Shown piece by piece: positions 36,159 to 43,671 of a stretch of 64,000 nt of DNA. A program made the translations under genes and the position numbers. The DNA comes from Ancylobacter novellus DSM 506 (GTDB lineage Bacteria; Pseudomonadota; Alphaproteobacteria; Rhizobiales; Xanthobacteraceae), in NCBI RefSeq assembly GCF_000092925.1, contig NC_014217.1:1054001-1118000 (forward strand), in the 5' to 3' direction. The notes below the pieces were generated by a model. It was given only the letters and a program-made list of their open reading frames with translations. It did not search any database and was not told the DNA's origin. Within the stretch, counting starts at the first letter, position 1. The number at the start of each line of letters is the position of its first letter.

Positions 36159-36844
36159 CCATTCTCATCGTCGAGGACGATCCGGACATCGGTTCCCTGC
36201 TGCGGCGCGGCTTCTCCTCGGAGAGCTACCAGGTCGAGCTCGTCGGCGACGGCGAGGAGGCGCTGCGCGCGGCCAATGGCAAGGCGTGGGAGGCGATCAT
36301 CCTCGACGTCATGCTGCCCGGCCGCTCCGGCATCGAGGTGTGCAAGGCGCTGCGCGCCGGCGGACAGACCGCGCCGATCATCATGCTCTCGGCCCGTTCC
36401 AGCGTGAACGAGCGCACCGAGGGGCTGATGGCCGGGGCGGACGACTACATCATCAAGCCCTTCGCCTTCGAGGAATTGCTGGCGCGGCTGAAGGTGCAGG
36501 CACTGCGCCGCTCCAATGCCGACAGTGAGCCGCGCGTGCTGACCGCCGGCCCGCTCAGCCTCGACCTCGACACGCGGCAGGCCCAGCTTGCCGGTACCCG
36601 CGTGCGCCTCACCGAGCGCGAGGTGGAGCTGCTGGCGCTCTTGATGCGCCATCCGAGCGAGCCGCTGGCGCGTGCCGACATCTTTGCCGCGCTATGGGCG
36701 GGCCACGGCGGCGCCTCGCTCAATGTGGTGGATGTCTATGTCGGCTATCTCCGCCACAAGCTGGCGGAGGCGCTGCCCGATGGCGGCCACATGATCGTGA
36801 CCGTGCGCGGGCGCGGCTTCATGTTCGATCCGGAACCGGGCTGA
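36155..36844 (+). CDS. OmpR-family response regulator
   Basis: The 229-residue protein has a receiver domain with D51 (IILDVMLPG) and the conserved lysine in DDYIIKPFAF. The OmpR-type winged helix (TEREVELLALLMRHPSEPLARADIFAALW, then VVDVYVGYLRHKL and TVRGRGFMF) covers about residues 130-229. The start overlaps the kinase stop. OmpR regulators commonly bind direct repeats with a 10-11 bp period. Such a repeat (TTCTTATG twice, 11 bp apart) lies 130 bp downstream in front of pqqA. Confidence 0.92.
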   Translation: MTILIVEDDPDIGSLLRRGFSSESYQVELVGDGEEALRAANGKAWEAIILDVMLPGRSGIEVCKALRAGGQTAPIIMLSARSSVNERTEGLMAGADDYIIKPFAFEELLARLKVQALRRSNADSEPRVLTAGPLSLDLDTRQAQLAGTRVRLTEREVELLALLMRHPSEPLARADIFAALWAGHGGASLNVVDVYVGYLRHKLAEALPDGGHMIVTVRGRGFMFDPEPG

Positions 36845-36969
36845 TATACCGGCATCGACGCAAGGGTGCTGGTATAATGTGCGCCTAGAGGATTATCGGC
36901 ATAGTCTTTCTTGACGAAGTGGGAATTCATCACCACACTACTAAGGCGGTGTAATAACCGCAAATCAAC

Positions 36970-37010
36970 TTGGCTTCTTATGATCTTCTTATGAAGTAAA
37001 GAGAAGCCAA
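36970..37010 (+). promoter_or_regulatory. Inverted repeat enclosing the TTCTTATG pair upstream of pqqA
   Basis: TTGGCTTCT (36970-36978) and AGAAGCCAA (37002-37010) are perfect inverted arms flanking 23 bp. A smaller CTTC-TTAT-GAAG inverted repeat lies inside. If transcribed, it would form a hairpin just before the pqqA ribosome site. If not, it may be part of the operator. Confidence 0.4.
36975..36993 (+). promoter_or_regulatory. TTCTTATG direct repeat upstream of pqqA
   Basis: TTCTTATG at 36975-36982 is repeated exactly at 36986-36993, an 11-bp period. The near-identical pair at 29532-29550 faces the lut-like operon. It lies about 35 bp before the pqqA start. Candidate binding site of the OmpR-type regulator encoded just upstream; inferred. 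Confidence 0.55.
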
Positions 37011-37027
37011 ATATCGAGGAGGAAGAT

Positions 37028-37105
37028 ATGGCCTGGACCACTCCGCACATTGTCGAAGTCTGCGTCGGCATGGAAGTCAACGCCTACTATCCGGCTGACT
37101 TCTGA
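37028..37105 (+). CDS. pqqA: PQQ precursor peptide PqqA
   Basis: This 25-residue peptide starts at ATG 37028 after GAGGAGGAAG. It has the diagnostic core E10-V-C-V-G-M-E16-V-N-A-Y20. E16 and Y20 are the residues that PqqE cross-links and that become the PQQ skeleton. It is too short for ordinary gene calling but lies exactly where expected, 38 bp before pqqB. The peptide is bound by PqqD and processed in the cytoplasm. Confidence 0.95.
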   Translation: MAWTTPHIVEVCVGMEVNAYYPADF

Positions 37106-37143
37106 GCCTAAAGGGGCGGGTTGGCGCGATAGTCGGTTATCCG

Positions 37144-38082
37144 GTGCTCACGTCCCCGTCCCGCTTCAGGCTCGTCGTCCTCGGCTCGGCGGCGGGCGGC
37201 GGATTTCCGCAGTGGAACTGCCGATGCCCCGTCTGCTCGCTTGCCTGGGCCGGCGATGAGCGTGTGCGCCGGCGCACCCAGGCGTCGATCGCCGTCAGCG
37301 CCGACGGGTTGAACTGGGCGCTGATCAACTGCGCCCCCGAGATCCTGTCGCAGATACAGGCCGTGCCGGCCCTGCATCCGCGCGAGGGAAGCCGGCACTC
37401 GCCGGTGAACGCCGTGCTGCTCACCAATGCCGATATCGACCATGTCGCCGGGCTGCTGAGCCTGCGCGAGGCGCAGCCCTTCACGCTGCTGGCGACGCCC
37501 GCCGTCCATGAGGTGCTGCGTTCCAGCAGCGCCTTCGACGTGCTGGCGGAAGGCGTGGTGACGCGCCGCCCGGTCGCGCTCGGCGAGAGCTTCGAGCTGG
37601 TGGAGGGCGTGACGGCGACGATCTTTCCGGTTCCCGGCAAGATCGCGCTCTATCTCGAGGCGCGCGAGGAGGCGGAGACCGGTAGCCTCGCCACGGACAT
37701 CGAGGGCGAGCAGACCATCGGTGTCGAATTGCGTGCCGGCGATGTCCGCGTCCTCTACATTCCCGGCTGCGCGGCGATGACCGATGCGCTGCGCGACCGA
37801 CTCGAAGGCGCCGACGTCGTGCTGTTCGACGGCACTCTGTGGCAGGACGACGAGATGATCATCTCCGGCGTCGGCACCAAGACCGGCGCGCGCATGGGCC
37901 ACATGTCGATATCGGGCGAGAATGGTTCGATCGAAGCTTTGCGCCAAGTCAATGTGGGCCGAAAAATCTATGTTCACATCAACAACACCAATCCGGTGCT
38001 TGTTGATGGCTCGAAAGAGCGGATCACGGCAAATAAAGCCGGATGGGAGATCGCTCAAGATGGGATGGAGATCGCCCTATGA
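37144..38082 (+). CDS. pqqB: PqqB, metallo-hydrolase-fold PQQ biosynthesis protein
   Basis: The 312-residue protein starts at GTG 37144. It has a metallo-beta-lactamase-like fold with VLGSAAGGGFPQWNCRCPVC near the N-terminus, LTNADIDHVAGLL, and FDGTLWQDDEMI. PqqB acts late in the pathway as a hydroxylase of the tyrosine-derived intermediate. The N-terminal cysteine cluster is typical. The stop overlaps the pqqC start (ATGA). Confidence 0.93.
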   Translation: MLTSPSRFRLVVLGSAAGGGFPQWNCRCPVCSLAWAGDERVRRRTQASIAVSADGLNWALINCAPEILSQIQAVPALHPREGSRHSPVNAVLLTNADIDHVAGLLSLREAQPFTLLATPAVHEVLRSSSAFDVLAEGVVTRRPVALGESFELVEGVTATIFPVPGKIALYLEAREEAETGSLATDIEGEQTIGVELRAGDVRVLYIPGCAAMTDALRDRLEGADVVLFDGTLWQDDEMIISGVGTKTGARMGHMSISGENGSIEALRQVNVGRKIYVHINNTNPVLVDGSKERITANKAGWEIAQDGMEIAL

Positions 38083-38816
38083 CTACGCTGCTTTTGCCGA
38101 ATGAACTCGAAGAACGCCTGCGCGACGTAGGCAATCGCCGCTATCACAGTCTGCACCCCTTCCATAAGCTGCTGCATGGCGGCGAGCTGGATTTCGGTCA
38201 GGTGCAGGCCTGGGCGCTGAATCGCTACTACTATCAGGCGATGATCCCGGTGAAGGATTCCTCGATCCTCGCCCGCATGGAGGACGCCGACCTGCGCCGT
38301 GTCTGGCGCCAGCGCATCATCGACCATGATGGCGACCATGAAGGGGAGGGCGGCATCGCCCGCTGGCTGAAGCTCACCGACGGGCTCGGTCTCGACCAGG
38401 ACTATGTCACCTCGCTGCGCGGCCTCTTGCCCGCCACCCGCTTCGCGGTGGACGCCTATGTGCATTTCGTGCGGGAGAAGAGCCTCCTGGAGGCCATCGC
38501 CTCCTCGCTCACGGAGATGTTCTCGCCCGGCATCATCGGCGAGCGTGTCGCCGGCATGCTGAAGAACTATGATTTCGTCTCGAAGGAGACGCTCGCCTAT
38601 TTCGACAAGCGCCTGACGCAGGCGCCGCGAGATGCAGACTTCGCGCTCGACTACGTCAAGCGGCATGCTCGCACGCCGGAGCAGCAGGAAGCGGCGATCC
38701 GCGCGCTGGAATTCAAGTGCGACGTGCTCTGGGTGCAGCTCGACGCGCTCTATTTCGCCTATGTCGAGCCGAAGATGGCTTATCCCGGCGCCTTCGTGCC
38801 GAAGGAGACGCGATGA
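38079..38816 (+). CDS. pqqC: PqqC, pyrroloquinoline-quinone synthase
   Basis: From ATG 38079 the protein has 245 residues, the usual length. It is all-helical with [55 protein letters not shown] and [18 protein letters not shown]. It carries out the final cofactor-less oxidation and ring closure giving PQQ. It overlaps both neighbours by 4 bp; a 12-codon upstream extension is unlikely. Confidence 0.96.
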   Translation: MTTLLLPNELEERLRDVGNRRYHSLHPFHKLLHGGELDFGQVQAWALNRYYYQAMIPVKDSSILARMEDADLRRVWRQRIIDHDGDHEGEGGIARWLKLTDGLGLDQDYVTSLRGLLPATRFAVDAYVHFVREKSLLEAIASSLTEMFSPGIIGERVAGMLKNYDFVSKETLAYFDKRLTQAPRDADFALDYVKRHARTPEQQEAAIRALEFKCDVLWVQLDALYFAYVEPKMAYPGAFVPKETR

Positions 38817-39124
38817 CCGAGACCCTCGCCACGACCGGAATTCCGAGGCTCGCGCGCGGCGTGCGCCTGCGCAACGACGAGGCGCGCGGGCAGTGGGTGC
38901 TGCTCGCGCCCGAGCGCGTGCTCAGCCCGGACCCGGTCGCGGTGGAGATTCTCAAGAAGGTCGATGGAGTCCGCTCCATCGACACCATCGTAGACGAGCT
39001 GGCGAGCGCCTTCACCGTCGACCGCGCGCGTGTCGCCACCGATGTCGACGCCTTCCTCGCCGGACTGGTGGAGAAGGGCATGATCGAGGTGACGAACCCG
39101 GTAATAGGGGATGCGGCGTCATGA
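38813..39124 (+). CDS. pqqD: PqqD, peptide chaperone
   Basis: From ATG 38813 the protein has 103 residues. It shows the PqqD/RiPP-recognition winged-helix pattern: [28 protein letters not shown], then [23 protein letters not shown]. It binds PqqA and presents it to PqqE. It overlaps pqqC and pqqE by 4 bp each. The longer frame upstream is a shadow of pqqC. Confidence 0.94.
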   Translation: MTETLATTGIPRLARGVRLRNDEARGQWVLLAPERVLSPDPVAVEILKKVDGVRSIDTIVDELASAFTVDRARVATDVDAFLAGLVEKGMIEVTNPVIGDAAS

Positions 39125-40263
39125 ACGTTGTCGCCCAGCCGCTGACCACCCCGCTGGTCCGCCCGGCACCGCCCGCGCCTTATGGCATGCTGGCGGAGCT
39201 GACCCATCGCTGCCCGCTGCAATGCCCCTATTGCTCCAACCCGGTCGAGCTCGACCGGCGCAATGTCGAGCTCGATCTCGACACCTGGAAGCGGGTGTTC
39301 TCCGAAGCTGCCAAGCTCGGCGTGCTGCAGGTTCATCTGTCCGGTGGCGAGCCCACGGCTCGCCGCGACCTGGAGGATATGGTCCGCCACTGCGTCGAGG
39401 TCGGCATCTACACCAACCTGATCACCGCCGGCGTCGGCGTGACGCCGGAGCGGCTCCAGGCGATTTCCGATGCCGGCATCGACCATGTGCAACTCTCCTT
39501 CCAGGGCGCGACGGCGGAGGTGACCGACAAGGTGTCGAACTTCCGCGGCGCGCATGAGAGGAAGCTCGCCGTGGCCCGCGAGGTGCGCCGGCTCGGCCTG
39601 CCGCTGACCATCAATTCGGTGGTGCACCGGGCGAATATCCACCAGATCCCGGCCTTTATCGAGCTCGCGCTCGAGCTCGATGCCAAGCGCATCGAGATCG
39701 CCCATTCGCAATATTACGGCTGGGCCCTGCGCAACCGCGGCGCGCTGATGCCGACGCGCGAGCAGGTGTTCTGGGCGCTCGACGTGGTGGAGGAGGCCCG
39801 CGCGCGCCTCAAGGGCCGGCTCACCATCGACGCGGTGGTGCCCGACTATTACGCCAAGTACCCCAAGCCCTGCATGAATGGCTGGGGCCGGCAGTCGCTC
39901 AACGTGACACCCTCCGGCAAGGTGCTGCCCTGCCACGCGGCCGAGACCATCCCGAACCTCGACTTCTGGAACGTGCGCGAGCATTCGCTGAGCGATGTCT
40001 GGCTGAATTCGCCTGCCTTCAACGCCTTCCGCGGCACCGACTGGATGCCGGATCTGTGCAAGAGCTGCGAGCGCAAGGAGATCGACTGGGGCGGCTGCCG
40101 CTGCCAGGCGATGGCCATCGCCGGCGATGCCGCTGCCACCGATCCCGCCTGCCACAAGTCGCCGCTGCACGCCCACATGCTGGCGCTGGCCGAGGCGGAT
40201 GCCGCCACCGGCGAGGCGGAATATGATTACCGGCGCTATCTGACGCCGGACCGGAACAACTGA
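39121..40263 (+). CDS. pqqE: PqqE, radical SAM enzyme
   Basis: From ATG 39121 the protein has 380 residues. The radical-SAM cluster motif is C31-P-L-Q-C35-P-Y-C38. The C-terminal SPASM region with auxiliary cluster cysteines is visible ([39 protein letters not shown]). It forms the carbon-carbon bond between Glu and Tyr of PqqA. It is the last of the overlapping pqqBCDE genes. No pqqF/G protease gene follows. Confidence 0.96.
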   Translation: MNVVAQPLTTPLVRPAPPAPYGMLAELTHRCPLQCPYCSNPVELDRRNVELDLDTWKRVFSEAAKLGVLQVHLSGGEPTARRDLEDMVRHCVEVGIYTNLITAGVGVTPERLQAISDAGIDHVQLSFQGATAEVTDKVSNFRGAHERKLAVAREVRRLGLPLTINSVVHRANIHQIPAFIELALELDAKRIEIAHSQYYGWALRNRGALMPTREQVFWALDVVEEARARLKGRLTIDAVVPDYYAKYPKPCMNGWGRQSLNVTPSGKVLPCHAAETIPNLDFWNVREHSLSDVWLNSPAFNAFRGTDWMPDLCKSCERKEIDWGGCRCQAMAIAGDAAATDPACHKSPLHAHMLALAEADAATGEAEYDYRRYLTPDRNN

Positions 40264-40277
40264 CGGGAGCACGGCTC

Positions 40278-40946
40278 ATGTTGCGTATGGCGGGCGCGCT
40301 CGCGGCCATCTTCTTTACCACCGCGGCCTTTGCCGCGCCGACGGCGACCGAGCTGTTCTTCGACACGCCCTATCTCATGCGCGTGGCGCCGGGAACGACG
40401 CTGAACTACGTCTACAAGCACACGACCAGCAAGAAGGAGCTCGGCGAGGGCTTCGACGAGACCATGACGATGCAGGTGGCCGCGGCGCCGGAGGATGCGG
40501 CCAAGCGCGTCGCCGACGTCGTCATCCATCGCGGCGACAAGGAGGGCGAGGCCGGGCCGTTCCCGACGCAGAACGGCAATCCAATCTCGTTGGTGCTGCT
40601 GGAGCGCGACGTGAAGGAGATGGCGCAGCTCAGCAAGGGCAGCCCGTTCTACATCCGCAACCGCGTGCGCGAGCACCTCGCCGGCGGCACGGTGGAGCCG
40701 GCGCGCTTCACCTATGACGGCCGCGAGATCGAGGGCTGGAAGCTCACCATGCAGCCCTTCGCCACCGACCCGAACAAGGACAAGCTGCAGGAACTGGCGG
40801 GCCGCAGCTACGAGTTCCTGTTCTCGGATCAGGTCCCGGGCGGGCTCTACGCTATCCGCGTGGTCACGCCGGCCAAGGACGGGGCATCGAACATCATCGA
40901 GACCAGCCTAACGCTGACTGGCGCTGCTGCGCCCGCAGTGAAATAG
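40278..40946 (+). CDS. Exported protein of unknown function downstream of pqqE
   Basis: The 222-residue protein has a signal peptide (cleaved near AFAAP). The mature part reads LFFDTPYLMRVAPGTTLNYVYKHTTSKKELGEGFDETMTMQV and, later, VEPARFTYDGREIEGWKLTMQPFATDPN. It is probably a beta-rich periplasmic protein with one domain. No family is recognised. It starts 14 bp after pqqE, so it is probably in the pqq transcript and may serve PQQ export or methanol oxidation. Confidence 0.75.
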   Translation: MLRMAGALAAIFFTTAAFAAPTATELFFDTPYLMRVAPGTTLNYVYKHTTSKKELGEGFDETMTMQVAAAPEDAAKRVADVVIHRGDKEGEAGPFPTQNGNPISLVLLERDVKEMAQLSKGSPFYIRNRVREHLAGGTVEPARFTYDGREIEGWKLTMQPFATDPNKDKLQELAGRSYEFLFSDQVPGGLYAIRVVTPAKDGASNIIETSLTLTGAAAPAVK

Positions 40947-40969
40947 GCGGCCGCACGGGAGGATCGCCA

Positions 40970-41422
40970 ATGAGCAAAGCCACGCGGAACGCCGCGCGTA
41001 CCCTGGTTGCGGGCCTGATGACGCTGGCGCTGGCCGGCGCGGCCCTGGCGCAGGACGGGGGCCAGACGCCGGGGCTCGGCATCGCGCCGGGCGTGACGCC
41101 GGGCGTCACCAAGGCGGCGCCGCAGGCGCCCACGGCCGGGCTGATCAACGACTATCCGACCGTCGCCCGTGCCGACTACATCTTCGGCTGCATGGCGGCG
41201 AATGGCCAGAGCCGGCCGGCGCTGGAAAAGTGCTCCTGCTCCATCGACACCATCGCCACCATCCTGCCTTACGAGAAGTACCAGGAGGCCGAGACCATCC
41301 TGCGCATGGTGCAGGTGCCGGGGCAGGCCTCGGAAGTGTTCCGCTCCACCGGCATGTTCCGCGACATCGTCGCCGAGATGCGCCGGGCGCAGGCCGAGGC
41401 CGAGGTGACCTGCTTCTATTGA
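40970..41422 (+). CDS. Exported protein of unknown function with conserved cysteines
   Basis: The 150-residue protein has a signal peptide (cleaved near ALAQD) and a G/T/P-rich linker. A compact helical domain follows with IFGCMAANGQSRPALEKCSCSIDTIATILPYEKYQEAETILRM and a final EVTCFY. Four cysteines suggest two disulfides. It follows the previous unknown gene by 23 bp with GGAGGA. I know no function. Proteins of this kind recur near methanol oxidation genes, as far as I recall, which is not checked here. Confidence 0.74.
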   Translation: MSKATRNAARTLVAGLMTLALAGAALAQDGGQTPGLGIAPGVTPGVTKAAPQAPTAGLINDYPTVARADYIFGCMAANGQSRPALEKCSCSIDTIATILPYEKYQEAETILRMVQVPGQASEVFRSTGMFRDIVAEMRRAQAEAEVTCFY

Positions 41423-41476
41423 GAAGGGGGCGCCGGCGAGGCGCCATGGCGACATGAACATCGCCACACGAACATC

Positions 41477-41560
41477 GTCATGCCCGGGCTCGTCCCGGGC
41501 ATTCACGTCTTCGGAGACGGAAAGTGGTGGATGACCTGGCCAAGGCCGGCCATGACGGCG
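41477..41560. repeat. Palindromic intergenic repeat, family A copy
   Basis: ATGCCCGGGCT, CGTCCCGGGCAT and GTCTTCGGAGAC form two hairpins, followed by a second block with AAGGCCGGCCATGACG. It is related to the element at 32745-32838. It fills the gap between two convergent genes. Confidence 0.5.
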
Positions 41561-41573
41561 TACTTGCAGGGCG

Positions 41574-42428
41574 CTACCCCGCCGGCTTGATTCCGCCCTC
41601 GAACTTGCGCCCGTCGGTGTCGGCGGCGTCGACATGGATCTCCTTGCCGGTCGGCTCGTAGGAGAACTGGATCGCCGGGTCCTCGCTCAGCGAGATGCCG
41701 CCCACCATCGAGAACACCAGATCGTCGCCCTGCTTCACGTCGATGGCGTCGACGAACTTCGCCGGGATGTAGAGGCGGGTGACCTGGTCCATCTGCAGGC
41801 CGGAATAGTTCGGGTGCCGGATCATCAGCTGCAATTGCGAGATGCGGTTCGCCTTGGTGGCGTCGCCGATCTTCTCGCCCGCTTTGGCAGCGTCGACGAC
41901 GCGCAGCTTCATCTGGCCGATGTTCTTCAGCGCCGTCTCCTCGTCCTTCAGCGCCGGCGCCGAGCAGCCGCCCGACGCCTTCACATAGCGTGCCGCCATG
42001 TGCAACTCGCCGTCGCTGGTCTCGGCGATGGCGCGGATGAAGGAATAGGAATTCACCCGCAGCCGCGTGCCGAGCGTCAGGTCGCGTCGTTCGCCGCCGA
42101 ACGAGAAGGTGGCGGCGACCGGCGCCGGGTTCTCGTCGACGATGAGGGTGAGCTTCTTCACCGTGCGCGGATCGCCAACGGGCAGTATCACCTCGACCTC
42201 GATCGGCACCATGGCGGCGTCTTCGGCGCGGACCGGCGCGGTGAGCCGCACCAGCGGGCTCTTCTCGTCGATGCGCCGCTCGCCGAACACGTCGGGCTTG
42301 AGCGATTGCCAGCTGGCGTCGGCGTTTGCCTCCTGCGCCTGCACTTCGGCGGCGGCCGAGATGGCGATGGCAGAGAAGACGACGACCGCGAAGATCAGGC
42401 GGATACGGCGATGGATGGCACGATGCAT
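41574..42428 (-). CDS. Quinoprotein dehydrogenase-associated SoxYZ-like carrier
   Basis: The 284-residue protein has a signal peptide (cleaved near VQAQE). An N-terminal SoxY-like domain (about 36-170) ends with G-G-C155-S-A-P, which matches the swinging-arm cysteine of SoxY. A SoxZ-like domain follows (about 185-284: LQLMIRHPNYSGLQMDQVTRLYIPAKFVDAI). Such fusions co-occur with PQQ dehydrogenases and with the relay metallohydrolase encoded at 18266-19222. The cargo carried on the cysteine is unknown. It converges with the genes downstream of pqqE. Confidence 0.88.
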   Translation of the reverse strand: MHRAIHRRIRLIFAVVVFSAIAISAAAEVQAQEANADASWQSLKPDVFGERRIDEKSPLVRLTAPVRAEDAAMVPIEVEVILPVGDPRTVKKLTLIVDENPAPVAATFSFGGERRDLTLGTRLRVNSYSFIRAIAETSDGELHMAARYVKASGGCSAPALKDEETALKNIGQMKLRVVDAAKAGEKIGDATKANRISQLQLMIRHPNYSGLQMDQVTRLYIPAKFVDAIDVKQGDDLVFSMVGGISLSEDPAIQFSYEPTGKEIHVDAADTDGRKFEGGIKPAG

Positions 42429-42599
42429 GGGAGCCTCCCGGGCGGCCCGCCGGATCGTTCTGCGTCCTGCGGTTGGCCGACATCATACGCTCTCCCGGCG
42501 TGAATTGCAGGCACGATCATGCGAGTACCGGCGATGGTGCGATTGTAGGTCGCGATAGGGGAAGATATGGTGCCCGGGATTCAACTGGGGGAGTACCCG

Positions 42600-42821
42600 A
42601 TGTCCAAGTCCGTCACCGTCAAAGTCGCCGCCGTCGCCGTCATCGCATTGGTCGCGGCCGGCTGCACCACCACCCAGCGCAGCGCCGGCACCGGCGCGCT
42701 GATCGGCGCGGGCACCGGCGCGGTGATCGGTGGCATCGCGGGCGGCGGCACGGGTGCGGCCTGGGGCGCGGGCGCCGGCGCCGTGGCGGGCGGCGTCATC
42801 GGCGCCGCCGTCGCCAACTGA
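42600..42821 (+). CDS. Small glycine-zipper lipoprotein
   Basis: The 73-residue protein starts at ATG 42600 (GGGGGAG upstream). The lipobox is VAAGC at residues 18-22, followed by a threonine-rich tether and a glycine-zipper stretch (GALIGAGTGAVIGGIAGGG). Such proteins sit in the outer membrane and may help envelope stability. The exact role is unknown. Confidence 0.8.
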   Translation: MSKSVTVKVAAVAVIALVAAGCTTTQRSAGTGALIGAGTGAVIGGIAGGGTGAAWGAGAGAVAGGVIGAAVAN

Positions 42822-42907
42822 CCCTCCGACGTTAGACATTCCGAGCTATCGCAGCCATCGCGCCGGCGTTATGACCGGCGCGATTTGCGTTGCGAGCGGA
42901 GAATGGC

Positions 42908-43255
42908 GTGACGGTCACCATCTACGGCATCAAGAACTGCGACACGATGAAGAAGGCGCGCGCCTGGCTGGACGCGCACGGCATCGCCTATGCCTTCCAT
43001 GACTATAAGGCTTCGAGCGTCGACGCGGCGCATCTGAAGGCATGGGCCGGCAAGGTCGGCTGGGAAGTCCTGCTCAACCGCGCCGGCACCACCTTCCGCG
43101 GCCTGCCCGATGCCGACAAGGCGAATATCGACGAGGCCAAGGCCCTGAAGCTGATGCAGGCCAACACCTCCGTCATCAAGCGGCCGGTGCTCGACGTCGA
43201 CGGCACGCTGCTGGTCGGCTTCAAGCCGGAAATCTACGAGAAGCAGTTCGCCTGA
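42908..43255 (+). CDS. ArsC/Spx-family (YffB-like) protein
   Basis: From GTG 42908 (GGAG upstream) the protein has 115 residues. It is thioredoxin-like: TIYGIKNCDTMKKARAWLDAHGIAYAFHDYK, then VLLNRAGTTFRGL and VIKRPVLDVDG. It has a single N-terminal cysteine, as in the YffB subgroup, rather than the resistance-type arsenate reductase. It may be a glutathione-dependent reductase. No arsenic genes are nearby. Confidence 0.85.
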   Translation: MTVTIYGIKNCDTMKKARAWLDAHGIAYAFHDYKASSVDAAHLKAWAGKVGWEVLLNRAGTTFRGLPDADKANIDEAKALKLMQANTSVIKRPVLDVDGTLLVGFKPEIYEKQFA

Positions 43256-43264
43256 GACGGCCGC

Positions 43265-43555
43265 CTAGAGCCCGATGCCACCCACCGGCTCGGTCTCGCT
43301 GCGGCTGTCGAAGCCGGCGATGAGCGGGCGGGCCCTGGCGATGGTCGCCTGCACGGAGGGCAAGCCGAGCGAGGCCTTGTGGCTCTCCGCGCTGTCCCAC
43401 ACCTCGGTAATCCAGATGCCTTCGGCATGAGCGGGATCGCGGGCGATCACATAGCTGATGCAGCCGGGCATGAAGTCGATGCCCTCCAGCATGATGTCGA
43501 GCAGTTCCTCCCGCTTGCCGGGGGTGGCGATCATCCTGCCGATTAGGCCGTACAT
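43265..43555 (-). CDS. ABM-domain (quinol monooxygenase-like) protein
   Basis: The 96-residue protein is one ABM domain: MYGLIGRMIATPGKREELLDIML, MPGCISYVIARDPAHAEGIWITEVWDSAESHKASLGLPSVQATIARARPLIAGFD. This is close to the YgiN-type pattern. It converges with the ArsC-like gene and is divergent from prfC. Substrate unknown. Confidence 0.85.
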   Translation of the reverse strand: MYGLIGRMIATPGKREELLDIMLEGIDFMPGCISYVIARDPAHAEGIWITEVWDSAESHKASLGLPSVQATIARARPLIAGFDSRSETEPVGGIGL

Positions 43556-43671
43556 GGGCGGTTCCTCTGTGCCGGGGGAGGGCGGTGGCGGCGGATATTA
43601 CACGCGACGCAGCGCAGGACGCAGCCCGCCGCCCCTTGATCCGCGGCGCCTTCCCTGCCACATCCGCCGGC

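Noticed and set aside
42908..43255. Arsenate resistance reductase (ArsC)
   Set aside because: Sequence is closer to the YffB subgroup and no ars genes surround it.
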